Assembly: GCA_052034255.1 (NCBI GenBank)
Contig: JBPOIU010000005.1
Span: forward strand, 11,924 to 75,923
DNA: 64,000 bases
Origin: JADJEK01 sp052034255
GTDB lineage: Bacteria; Planctomycetota; B15-G4; JADJEK01
Reading direction: 5' to 3'
The notes under the pieces were generated by a model. That model searched no databases. It had not been told where the DNA came from and saw nothing but the letters and a program-made list of their open reading frames with translations. Shown here piece by piece: positions 9,097 to 17,032 of this stretch; within the stretch, counting starts at the first letter, position 1, and each line of letters opens with the position of its first letter. Both the position numbers and the translations under genes were made by a program.

Positions 9097-10119
9097 ATGA
9101 CGACACCTGGATCCCGCTACGGACGCCAAGCTCTGTTCGCCGAGGTCGGCGCCGAGGGCCAGACACGCATCGAACGCGGAGACGTCGCGATCGTCGGCGT
9201 CGGAGCGCTCGGTTGCCAGGAAGCAACGCTGCTCGCTCGCGCCGGCGTCGGCCGGTTGCGCTTGATCGATCGCGACTTCGTCGAAGAGTCCAACCTGCAG
9301 CGCCAAGTGCTCTACGTCGAGTCCGACGCACGCGATGGCCTGCCGAAAGCGGAAGCCGCAAGAGCCCATCTCGCGCGAGCGAATGGATCGATCCGGATCG
9401 ACGCGCATGTTCGCGACTTGACGCCGAGCAACGTCGAGGCGCTGCTGGCGGGCGCGTCCGTGGTCGTCGATGGCTCGGACAATTTCGAGGTGCGTTACCT
9501 CGTCAACGACTGGTGCGTGAAGTCCGGCACTCCGTGGGTCTATGCGGCTGCGGTCGGCACCAGCGGCCTGACCATGCCGATCGTGCCGCGCGAAACGCCG
9601 TGTCTGCGCTGCCTGTTCGAAGACCCGCCGCCTCCCGGCACGGCCGCTACCTGCGATACCGTCGGGGTACTCGGGCCGACGACGAGCTTCGTCGGGTCCC
9701 TGGCAGCGCTCGAGGCGCTGAAGATCCTGGCCGGACGCACCGACGCGCTACGGCGCGGTCTGCTGCGCGCCGAGCTGTGGACGAACGAGATCTCGAGCGT
9801 GAACCTCGCCGGGCCGATGCCCGATTGTCCGTGCTGCGCGAGCGGACGCTTCGACTTCCTCGACGCGGCCGACGTGGCCTCGACGGAGCTCTGCGGGCGC
9901 GATGCCGTCCAGGTGCGCGCTCCGCGCGGCGCGTTCGACTTCGCGCGCGTTCGAGCCAGCATTCAAGGACGCCCCGGCGTCATCGACAACGGCTACTTGC
10001 TGCGGATCACCGACGGCGAACTCGTGATCACCCTGTTCCAAGACGGTCGGGCGATCGTGAAGGGCACGACGGACGCGGGACGCGCACGCTCGGCATACGC
10101 GCGGGCGATCGGCGGTTGA
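9097..10119 (+). CDS. ThiF/MoeB/HesA-family sulfur-carrier adenylyltransferase
   Basis: This 340-residue E1-like enzyme should adenylate the C-terminus of a ThiS- or MoaD-like sulfur carrier. The nucleotide site is VGVGALGC (about residues 31-38), followed by the RDFVEESNLQRQ arginine region. Zinc-binding pairs are CLRC in the middle and CPCC later. A Cys precedes the conserved DTVGVLGP segment, the usual place of the catalytic cysteine. A C-terminal domain of about 70 residues (NGYLLRITDG, FQDGRAIVKGT) replaces the rhodanese domain found in some relatives and is typical of a stand-alone ThiF-like subgroup. No thi or moa genes are adjacent, so thiamine versus molybdopterin cannot be decided. 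The gene appears leaderless. Confidence 0.85.
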   Translation: MTTPGSRYGRQALFAEVGAEGQTRIERGDVAIVGVGALGCQEATLLARAGVGRLRLIDRDFVEESNLQRQVLYVESDARDGLPKAEAARAHLARANGSIRIDAHVRDLTPSNVEALLAGASVVVDGSDNFEVRYLVNDWCVKSGTPWVYAAAVGTSGLTMPIVPRETPCLRCLFEDPPPPGTAATCDTVGVLGPTTSFVGSLAALEALKILAGRTDALRRGLLRAELWTNEISSVNLAGPMPDCPCCASGRFDFLDAADVASTELCGRDAVQVRAPRGAFDFARVRASIQGRPGVIDNGYLLRITDGELVITLFQDGRAIVKGTTDAGRARSAYARAIGG

Positions 10120-10155
10120 TGTCGTCGATCGCCGGCGTGGAGCCGACGGAGGCGA

Positions 10156-13134
10156 TCACGGCGACGCGACGCCCCAGACCATGACACCGCGACGGAAGCC
10201 GACCGTCGGATCTGGCGCGACCGGCGACGATGTCGCCGTATCGAACCGATACGTGAACGCGGACGCGTCGATCGGGTTGTTGGGGTCCGCCGTCGTCAGC
10301 GCGGAGTTGCCGTCGATCGAACCAGTCGACGGACGGGCGATCGTGCCGAATGCGTAGACCAACGCCTGCGGCGAAGTCGGCAGGAAGTGCATCGAACCCC
10401 TCGTCAGCAATTTTCCGAACGCCGCTCCTCCCGAGGTGACGCGGATCGGATTCCCGAAGTTCTCGAGATCGATCACCATCACGTCCTGGTTGAACGATGC
10501 GCCGACACCGTCCCGATCGAGAGCGAACGCGATCTTCGGTTCGGTCAAGCTCGGGATCAGGTTGCTCATGCGGGCGCCGGTGTTGACCGCGATCGGCGAC
10601 GAACTGGTCGAGAAACTGGTCAGGTACACACCCGGGCCGGGGTTGTCCGCGTCGAACAGCAGGATCTGATCGATGTCCAACTCGGCCGCGACGAGCGGGG
10701 ACGCCTTGCGGCCGATCATGGCGTAGAACGTCGAGAACGGCCCGCTACCACCGAGGTGTCGCAGTTGGTGGTCGAAGGCGAGGCCCTCGGTGAAGAGGTT
10801 GCCGCGGCCGATCATGTCCTCGGTGAACGTGATCGGAACGCCTGACTGGAAGAACGGCTCGAACTCCTTGCCCGTGACGTTCGTGATCTCGAGCGACGGC
10901 GTCGAGTTGCCGTCCGAATCGATGTTCACCGCGAGCAGGTTGAAGCGGTCGAACGGGATGCCGTCGATCGTCGAGAGACCGTGCCCGTCACGGAAGTAGT
11001 ACGCATACTTCCCGTTCGGCGACAGGAACGAGCCCGCGGGGTCGAACGTCGGGCGATTGAAGTTGACCGAAACCGCCGGGACGTCGAAGGGACCGAACGC
11101 TTCCTCATCCGGCGTGTTCATGATGATCGTGCGCGTCAGGTTGAACGGCGTCGCGGTGTTCAACTGCATGGAGAAGATCTCCATGCGGTCACTGGATGCG
11201 CCCGTGACTTCGAAGCCCTGCTGGAACAACAGCGTGTTGTTGTCCGCGGCGATGAAGTAATCGCGCGAGTTCTTGAAGTCGCCGATGATGTCCCAGTCGC
11301 CACCGAGGCCGACCGACACCATCAGATCGGTCACGAGCCCGAAGCTCGTGCCGTCCGTGCGGGCGAACAGCGGCGTGTTCTGCGTGCCGTTGTTGCGGAC
11401 GAACGCGAACACGGAGCCATCCGGTGAGAACGCGGCGCGGCCGTTCAGACCATCGCGGCCGTCGTTGAACTCACCAAGCGTCACGAAGTTCAGACCCGTG
11501 ATGTTCTGGATCGTGTGCGTCGTCGGGGTGACGTTGCGCAGGCAGTAGATCTGCTCTTGCGTCGTGCCCGTGCCGGCGACCAAACACAGCCGCTTGAAGT
11601 CCTGCGACACGATCGGCTGACGGTCGATGCGAATGATGCCGTTGTCCGGCGCGGCGGCCGACGGTAGCAGTCGGGTGAGGTTCGGCGCGCCCTGCAGATT
11701 GAACCGGTAGAGCCGGTTCGGCTGGAGGTTCGTACCAGAGGCCGTGTTCCCCATGATGACGCCGACCCAACCGCCCTGACCGTCGGAGACGAACGACAGC
11801 GACTCCTCGAACAGCGTCGTGAAGTCGCCGGGGACCGTCGCGTTGACGACTTCGGTGATGGTCGTCGTCGCGGTCGATTCGAGGTTCAGGATGAACAGGC
11901 GATCGACGCCGGCGGTGCTCTGAACGATCACGGCCCGGTTGCCGTCCGGCGTCACGCCGACTTCCCATTCGAACGCCGACAGCGTCGCTGTGCCGGTGAA
12001 CGTGCCGAACGATGCCGGGATCAGGTTGCGAAACGTCCCGGTGTTCTTGAACAGCACGCCGAAGCCGTAACTCGGAGCGCCGGCATTCGCGCCGTTGCGC
12101 CAGCAAAACAGCGCGCGATTGCCCGGCAATTCGATGCGCGGGAACTCCGGGTTGTCGTTGTTCAGCGCTGGCGTGGTGCCGCTGAGCACCTCGACCCCGG
12201 ACGCGCGCAAGGTCTGCGCACGCGTCTTCAAAGGATTCTGGTTCGCCGCCAAGTTCGGATCTTCCGTGCTCCAGCTCGTCTGCGACTCCAGGACGGTCGA
12301 GTAGTGGCTGGCCGGGTAGACCGGGTGGACGCCGGCGAGTTCGATCAACCACGCATCGATGTTCGCGGTCGACGACGCACCGAACGTGTCGGTTTCGACG
12401 GGCGTGATGATCGTGCCATCGATGAGGTTCGGATCGACGATGCGGGCCAGCGTTTGGCGTTGCGCGAGCACGAGCGAGTTGACGTTCGAATCGGTGCCCT
12501 CGGAGTACGAGATCGTGCCGGGGAACTCGAGCGGGTCGAACACGACCTTCATGCCGTTGCCGACGCGCAGCGCGAGCGTCTGCGTGTCGAGCTCGACGAT
12601 CTGCATGTACAACGCGATGGTGTTCGGGGAGATCGACTCGAGCGGCAACACGATCGGATTCGAGCCCGCACCCGTGTTCAGCAAGAACGCCGTGGTCGGC
12701 GTGATGCCCGTCAGCGAAAACGTGCCGTTCGCGTTGAAGCGGAAGATCGGGGACGGCGTGTCGGCGACGAAATTGGCCGTGGACTGCCCGAGCTTGGTCG
12801 CGATGTTGGTGGCACCGATGCCGTCGAAGACGGGGTGGATCGGCGAATTGACGCCGCCACCTGGCTGCCACGGCGACAGGTAGAAGCCCGTGTTGACGTC
12901 GGACTCACCCACCGGGCTGCCGTCGAGCGCTTCGCCGGACAGCAACAGGGCGAACGGAGCGTTCGGCGTACCGCTCATCGAAATCGTGAACGGCGTGACG
13001 CGCTTCATGTGCGCGACCGCATTGTTGTCGGCGCTCGTCGTGCCGTTGATCGTCAGTGTCGGATTCTGACGAGCCGACGCGATCGAACCAAACAGCCCGA
13101 AGGCGACCAGCATCCAGGTAGACGTACGCAACAC
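10156..13134 (-). CDS. Exported protein of unknown function with beta-propeller-like repeats
   Basis: This is a 992-residue protein starting at GTG, chosen because GGAGG (13143-13147) sits 8 nt upstream and the codons immediately give a signal peptide (WMLVAFGLFGSIASA, cleavage before RQNP). The mature part is rich in Asn, Thr and Gly. It contains repeated strand-like segments such as FSPDGSVFAFVRNNG and LSPNGKYAYYFRDG, reminiscent of WD40-like/TolB propeller blades. No catalytic motif was recognised. It is probably periplasmic or surface-exposed. A consensus-like sigma-70 promoter lies 141-169 bp upstream. It may be a lineage-specific surface protein; no function is assigned. Confidence 0.8.
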   Translation of the reverse strand: MLRTSTWMLVAFGLFGSIASARQNPTLTINGTTSADNNAVAHMKRVTPFTISMSGTPNAPFALLLSGEALDGSPVGESDVNTGFYLSPWQPGGGVNSPIHPVFDGIGATNIATKLGQSTANFVADTPSPIFRFNANGTFSLTGITPTTAFLLNTGAGSNPIVLPLESISPNTIALYMQIVELDTQTLALRVGNGMKVVFDPLEFPGTISYSEGTDSNVNSLVLAQRQTLARIVDPNLIDGTIITPVETDTFGASSTANIDAWLIELAGVHPVYPASHYSTVLESQTSWSTEDPNLAANQNPLKTRAQTLRASGVEVLSGTTPALNNDNPEFPRIELPGNRALFCWRNGANAGAPSYGFGVLFKNTGTFRNLIPASFGTFTGTATLSAFEWEVGVTPDGNRAVIVQSTAGVDRLFILNLESTATTTITEVVNATVPGDFTTLFEESLSFVSDGQGGWVGVIMGNTASGTNLQPNRLYRFNLQGAPNLTRLLPSAAAPDNGIIRIDRQPIVSQDFKRLCLVAGTGTTQEQIYCLRNVTPTTHTIQNITGLNFVTLGEFNDGRDGLNGRAAFSPDGSVFAFVRNNGTQNTPLFARTDGTSFGLVTDLMVSVGLGGDWDIIGDFKNSRDYFIAADNNTLLFQQGFEVTGASSDRMEIFSMQLNTATPFNLTRTIIMNTPDEEAFGPFDVPAVSVNFNRPTFDPAGSFLSPNGKYAYYFRDGHGLSTIDGIPFDRFNLLAVNIDSDGNSTPSLEITNVTGKEFEPFFQSGVPITFTEDMIGRGNLFTEGLAFDHQLRHLGGSGPFSTFYAMIGRKASPLVAAELDIDQILLFDADNPGPGVYLTSFSTSSSPIAVNTGARMSNLIPSLTEPKIAFALDRDGVGASFNQDVMVIDLENFGNPIRVTSGGAAFGKLLTRGSMHFLPTSPQALVYAFGTIARPSTGSIDGNSALTTADPNNPIDASAFTYRFDTATSSPVAPDPTVGFRRGVMVWGVASP

Positions 13135-13274
13135 CGGTGCAACCTCCGGTTGAGGAAGGAGAAACGACGACGAGACAGGCACGTTCGACGCGGCCGAGGG
13201 CATCACCGGGCGGGATCCCGCGGACTCTGGGTTCAGGCTTTGGCGTCGGCGCGTCCCGTCACCGGGCGGAGGCG

Positions 13275-13303
13275 AGTGTACGCCTGGTCCAAAACTCGGT
13301 CAA
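13275..13303 (-). promoter_or_regulatory. Sigma-70-type promoter of the exported propeller-like gene
   Basis: On the minus strand TTGACC (13303-13298) and TACACT (13280-13275) are separated by exactly 17 bp. Transcription would start near 13268, giving a leader of about 130 nt before the GTG start. The rest of the 325-bp gap holds nothing else recognisable. Confidence 0.6.
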
Positions 13304-13459
13304 GGAACGCGACTACGGCGGTTTGGGCCGCGGACGACACCCCAGGACCGACGGGCGTATAGCCCTGGCCGTTCGAAGGGTCACCGGTTCGGGTCGGGTG
13401 AAACGGAACGCCGTGGCGCGAAATCGAGGTCGGACGCCGACCGCACGCGGCCCAATCGT

Positions 13460-14506
13460 TCAGGGCCGACGGAACAGCTCGTCGTTCAATTCCCGATCGA
13501 CCACGAGGGTCTTCAGCTCGATGGTCTCGACGCGCTCCGCCGAGTCGGACAACGTCGCGTGGATGCGTCCCGGGAGCTTGACCGTCGTCGGCTTCCCCTC
13601 GGCATCGTTCGCCGTCACGTAGGACTCGACGTCGAAGGAGACCTCGTTCTCGCCGTAGCGGTCGTACAGGCGGCTCAGCGGGTAGTAGCGCCAGCGCGCC
13701 AGATGGCCGTCCGCCTCGTCGAAGTACAGCACGACTCTCGAACCGAACTGCGCCGTCATCGATTCCGGGACTTCGGCGGTCACTTGCAGGTAGGTGCGTA
13801 CGACGGGCTGATAATCGGTGAAGCCCTCGTCCTTCTTGTCGTCGCGCTGCACCGGCAGAAAGGTCTTCGGCTCGAACGTGTCGATCTTGACGCGACCGTC
13901 GAGGGTCATCGGGGCCTGCGCCTTCACCAGCAGGTTCATCAGCAACGGCACGCCCATCTCGGTGGCGACACGCGACAGCGTCGCGGCTTCGTTCGACGGA
14001 TACGAGTGGACTTCGAGGCCGGTCTGCATGAATGCGTCGGTGCCATTCTGGACGAACTCGATCTCCGCGCGCGGCTTGCGCTTGACCGTGTCGAACCCGA
14101 TCTCCGTCACACGCGCGATCGGCGGCCACTGCATCTTGGCCTGCGTGCGGTAGCGCTCCGTGAACACCACGCGACGGTTGCCCCAGTGAAGGCTGCGACG
14201 TTCGAAGTCGAACGTACGCACCGCGTCGAGTCGTTGACCGCCCATGAAGGCGAGCGCGGCCTGGACCAATCCGTCCGCTGTTTTTCCCGCGTCGGCAGCG
14301 AGCGGCTCGACGGTCTCGACGAGCGGCAGCTTCTTCTTCTTGAGCGTCTCACCGTCCGCTGCGGGCGCCGTCTCGCCGGCGCCTTGAGTCGCCGCCCCTG
14401 GCGCCGCGGGGGTCGTGGGAACGACCGGCTCGGGCGGGACTTGGGCGCCGAGCGCCGTTCCGGGGACGACCGACAGGACCAACGCGAGGAGAGGCGACAG
14501 CGACAT
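13460..14506 (-). CDS. Exported protein of unknown function
   Basis: This 348-residue protein has a Sec signal peptide (LLALVLSVVPGTALGA, cleavage before QVPPEP), then a low-complexity Pro/Ala/Thr linker with a KKKK stretch near residue 57. The folded part (about 75-345) alternates short strands, for example LHWGNRRVVFTERYRT and RVVLYFDEADGHLARWRYYP. This resembles the all-beta outer-membrane lipoprotein-carrier fold, but the similarity is only suggestive. It has no lipobox and no catalytic motif. The gene stands alone, with a possible extended -10 65 bp upstream. It precedes the propeller-like gene on the same strand, though that gene has its own promoter. Confidence 0.8.
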   Translation of the reverse strand: MSLSPLLALVLSVVPGTALGAQVPPEPVVPTTPAAPGAATQGAGETAPAADGETLKKKKLPLVETVEPLAADAGKTADGLVQAALAFMGGQRLDAVRTFDFERRSLHWGNRRVVFTERYRTQAKMQWPPIARVTEIGFDTVKRKPRAEIEFVQNGTDAFMQTGLEVHSYPSNEAATLSRVATEMGVPLLMNLLVKAQAPMTLDGRVKIDTFEPKTFLPVQRDDKKDEGFTDYQPVVRTYLQVTAEVPESMTAQFGSRVVLYFDEADGHLARWRYYPLSRLYDRYGENEVSFDVESYVTANDAEGKPTTVKLPGRIHATLSDSAERVETIELKTLVVDRELNDELFRRP

Positions 14507-14571
14507 GAGCGAGCTCCGGGGACGCTGAGTGGCGACGCGGACGATTCGGGCGTCCGGATCGAGGATCGGTC

Positions 14572-14580
14572 AGGATAACA
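14572..14580 (-). promoter_or_regulatory. Possible extended -10 promoter of the 348-aa exported protein gene
   Basis: The minus strand reads TGTTATCCT, a TGn extension plus TATCCT. A TTGCGC hexamer lies 15 bp upstream. Transcription would begin about 60 nt before the ATG at 14506. Confidence 0.4.
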
Positions 14581-14667
14581 GCCGAACGTGAGGCGCAAGT
14601 CGTCGGGAGCGACCTCCTGCGGATCGGATCGAACGATGCTGCGGGCAGCACCGGGTGAAGCCGAGAA

Positions 14668-14718
14668 CGTGAATCAATCGGATTGACTCACGGCCGACTC
14701 ACAGAGTGTCCGAGGCGG
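14668..14718. repeat. Interspersed hairpin repeat, copy 1 (partner at 55201)
   Basis: A hairpin with arms at 14668-14679 and 14681-14692 (CGTGAATCAATC against GATTGACTCACG, one mismatch) is followed by CGGCCGACTCACAGAGTGT and CCGAGG. The copy at 55201 has the same GTGAATCAA stem and a closely similar tail (CACGGCCGAACTCACGAG, then GTGTCCGA). The shared part extends beyond the hairpin, which marks a dispersed repeat rather than two independent terminators. Confidence 0.55.
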
Positions 14719-14836
14719 CGCCCCGGTCGCGAACCGACCGAGTTCTTGACCGCCGTATGCACACGCCGTTCGCGTCATTCAACGCCGTTCACCCGTGCCT
14801 GTTGAACGGGGCGGCGACTGCCGTCGCCTCGGACAC
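14706..14836. repeat. 131-bp segment bounded by 12-bp perfect inverted repeats
   Basis: GTGTCCGAGGCG at 14706-14717 is the exact reverse complement of CGCCTCGGACAC at 14825-14836. The segment lies between the hairpin repeat at 14668 and the truD terminator at 14846 and has no convincing gene. The arrangement resembles a small non-autonomous mobile element, but no target-site duplication was identified. The whole gap 14507-14900 consists of a promoter and these repeats. Confidence 0.35.
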
Positions 14837-14845
14837 CTGGTGCAG

Positions 14846-14902
14846 GATCGACTCCGTCCGAGACTCGTCGCTGTACGCGACGACTCTCGGACGGAATCGA
14901 TC
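14846..14902 (-). terminator. Long hairpin after truD, family B copy 1
   Basis: Arms of 26 nt at 14846-14871 and 14877-14902 pair with two mismatches around the loop TGTAC. The arm begins inside the truD stop codon, so the transcript reads TGATCGATTCCGTCCGAG. The hairpin at 32741-32799 has 24 of 26 arm positions identical, the same 5-nt loop length and the same position relative to a stop codon. It probably ends the rny-truD operon transcript. Confidence 0.6.
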
Positions 14903-16121
14903 AGTGGTCGGCGGAGACGCTGGAATCGTTCGCTTCCGTCTTCATGATCTCGCGCATCACGGTCGTCGCGTACGCCCCCGCGGGCAACGAGAACGAGACG
15001 ACGAGGTCGTTTTCCTCGTGGACGCACGCGACGTCCTGCACGGGGATCCGCAACGGTCGGCGTGCTCCGGGGAGCGGCAAGCGCGCGAGCGCCGCGTCGT
15101 CGACATGCGCGTCGGCGAGCACCGCGCGTTCGAGCGCGAGCACCGCGTCGCGCGGCCACGTCATCCGCGAACCGACCAACGGCCCGGAGGGGCTGATCTC
15201 GAACGCGTCCGCGCGGGCCGTTTCCGTCCGCGGATCGTCGACGGCGAACACGGCGCCATTGCGATGCAGCCACGCGAGATCGCCGGGCAGCAGTCGATCG
15301 AAGTCGGCGAATCGCCGCCGCAGCACTTCGTTGAACAACGCGCTCTGGAAAGCGGAGGCGTACAGCGCCTTCAACGCTTTGTCGAAGCGACGCACGACCA
15401 GCTCGCAGTCGCCGGCGGCGCGCGTGAGGTCCTCGAGCGCGAACCGTTCCGCACGACCGAGGGCACCGACCAATCCACGCACCGCATCGACGTCCTTCGC
15501 GTCGAGCGCGTGACGCAACGCCGCTTCGCGCTCGAGGTCCCCGCCGCCGAACAGGATCGCGACGAACGCTTCGGCCCGCGGATCGAGTAGTGCTCCGCCG
15601 AGTCGATGCGTCTGCCCATCCCGGCCGAAGCGTTGCTCGCCGAACGCATTCGGCACACCGCGCCGCGCCAGCGTCGCGAGCACGGAGGACGCGGCGACTT
15701 CCGCGCCCGCGCGCACGTCGCGCACGCGAATGCGGAAGCGATTGCCGGCGAGGTGGCCGCGCTGCAGTTTGTTGCGATGACGCGCGACCGCGACGACCCG
15801 CATGCCGTCCGCGAGGAACCCGTCGAGCGCCCGTTCGTCGACACCGCACAGCGAGAACGTCTGGGTCGTGACGGCGCGCGCGTCCTTCAAACCCGCGAAC
15901 CCGACCGCAACGCGCTTCAGACGCAGCGCTCGCGCGAGTCGATCCGCGGCATCCATCGTCGACAGCCCGCGCTTTTCGATCGTGACGTAGAGGTGCTCAC
16001 CGCTGCCGCTGGGCGCGTACAGCGGGATTTCGTCGACCTGGAAATCCTCGATCCGCAGGCGCAGCCTGCCGCCAGTGCCGGGCACGTCCGCGGTGACGAA
16101 GGGGACGTCGGACGGCTTCAT
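14901..16121 (-). CDS. truD: tRNA pseudouridine(13) synthase TruD
   Basis: This 406-residue enzyme forms pseudouridine at position 13 of tRNA. The catalytic Asp is D80 in GFAGLKDARAVTTQ, the same residue number as in the best-known TruD. The N-terminal RIEDFQVDEIPLY motif and the NRFRIRVR and PNAFGEQRFGRDG segments are further signatures. The ATG at 16121 overlaps the nadK stop as ATGA, which decides the start over a longer frame. It is the last gene of rny-ymdB-ispA-dxs-nadK-truD and ends inside the arm of a long hairpin. Confidence 0.93.
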   Translation of the reverse strand: MKPSDVPFVTADVPGTGGRLRLRIEDFQVDEIPLYAPSGSGEHLYVTIEKRGLSTMDAADRLARALRLKRVAVGFAGLKDARAVTTQTFSLCGVDERALDGFLADGMRVVAVARHRNKLQRGHLAGNRFRIRVRDVRAGAEVAASSVLATLARRGVPNAFGEQRFGRDGQTHRLGGALLDPRAEAFVAILFGGGDLEREAALRHALDAKDVDAVRGLVGALGRAERFALEDLTRAAGDCELVVRRFDKALKALYASAFQSALFNEVLRRRFADFDRLLPGDLAWLHRNGAVFAVDDPRTETARADAFEISPSGPLVGSRMTWPRDAVLALERAVLADAHVDDAALARLPLPGARRPLRIPVQDVACVHEENDLVVSFSLPAGAYATTVMREIMKTEANDSSVSADH

Positions 16122-17020
16122 CGCGCAGGCGGCGCGGGCGGCGCCGGCGAAGCATCGGCCCCGCGCAGCACCGAGCCGCTCCATTGGAACTTCGCTCGCA
16201 ACGTCGCGAAGAACGAGCGATCGACGATGCTGAGCATGCGGAACGGATCGGCCGCGGCGCGCAGCACGACGTGATCTCCCGATCGGATCGGGATCGTCCG
16301 TTGGCCGTCGAACGACACGGCGGCCAGTCGATTGCGGTCGCTCGCGACGCGTACACCCACGCGACGCGTCGGGGCCAGGACGAGCGGCCGCGACGCGAGC
16401 GTGTGCGACGCGAGTGGCGTGACGAGGATCGCGCGCGAATCGGCCTCGACGATCGGGCCGCCCGCCGCCAGCGAATGCGCGGTCGATCCGGTCGGCGTCG
16501 ACACGATGAGCCCATCGCCGCGGTACGTCGCGACCGACTCGCCGTCGATGTCGAGCTCGACCGCGACCATGCGCGATACGGTCCGCGCCTGGATCACCGC
16601 TTCGTTGAGCGCCGATTCGCGCGCCAGCACGCGCGTACCGCGCACGATGTCGACCTCGAGCATCATGCGCTCGACGACCCGACCTTCACCGCCGAACAGG
16701 CGCTCGAGCGGCTCGCGACAGGTTCCTGGTTCGAGTTCGGCGAGGAAACCGAAGTGACCGAGGCGGACACCGACGCACGGCACGTGCTTGCCGTTCATCC
16801 GATGCGCGGCGGCCAAGATCGCCCCATCACCGCCGAACAGGATCACCATGTCGATCCCGCGGGTGGGAATGCGCTCGGACTGCCCGAGGATCGTCCCGGC
16901 CAAGCGCGCGCGCTGCGCGAGCCACGGCGTCAAGTCGCCGATGGCCCGCCGTACGCGAGCGTTCTTGCCGTCACCGACCAGTAGGACGCGAGGCTTGGGA
17001 GTCTTCACGCGACGCGTCAC
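16118..17020 (-). CDS. nadK: NAD kinase
   Basis: This 300-residue cytoplasmic enzyme phosphorylates NAD to NADP. The GGDGA motif follows DMVILF (about residues 64-68), matching the GGDG ATP/NAD site. GVRLGHFGFLAEL, ALNEAVI and YRGDGLIVSTPTGSTAHSLAAGGPIV follow in the family order. The C-terminal tail after about residue 285 is Ala/Pro-rich and probably disordered. It lies 12 bp after dxs and overlaps truD by 4 bp. The dxs product uses NADPH-dependent downstream steps, so co-expression is sensible but common and not proof of a link. Confidence 0.94.
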   Translation of the reverse strand: MTRRVKTPKPRVLLVGDGKNARVRRAIGDLTPWLAQRARLAGTILGQSERIPTRGIDMVILFGGDGAILAAAHRMNGKHVPCVGVRLGHFGFLAELEPGTCREPLERLFGGEGRVVERMMLEVDIVRGTRVLARESALNEAVIQARTVSRMVAVELDIDGESVATYRGDGLIVSTPTGSTAHSLAAGGPIVEADSRAILVTPLASHTLASRPLVLAPTRRVGVRVASDRNRLAAVSFDGQRTIPIRSGDHVVLRAAADPFRMLSIVDRSFFATLRAKFQWSGSVLRGADASPAPPAPPAR

Positions 17021-17032
17021 GTTCCGCGCGCG

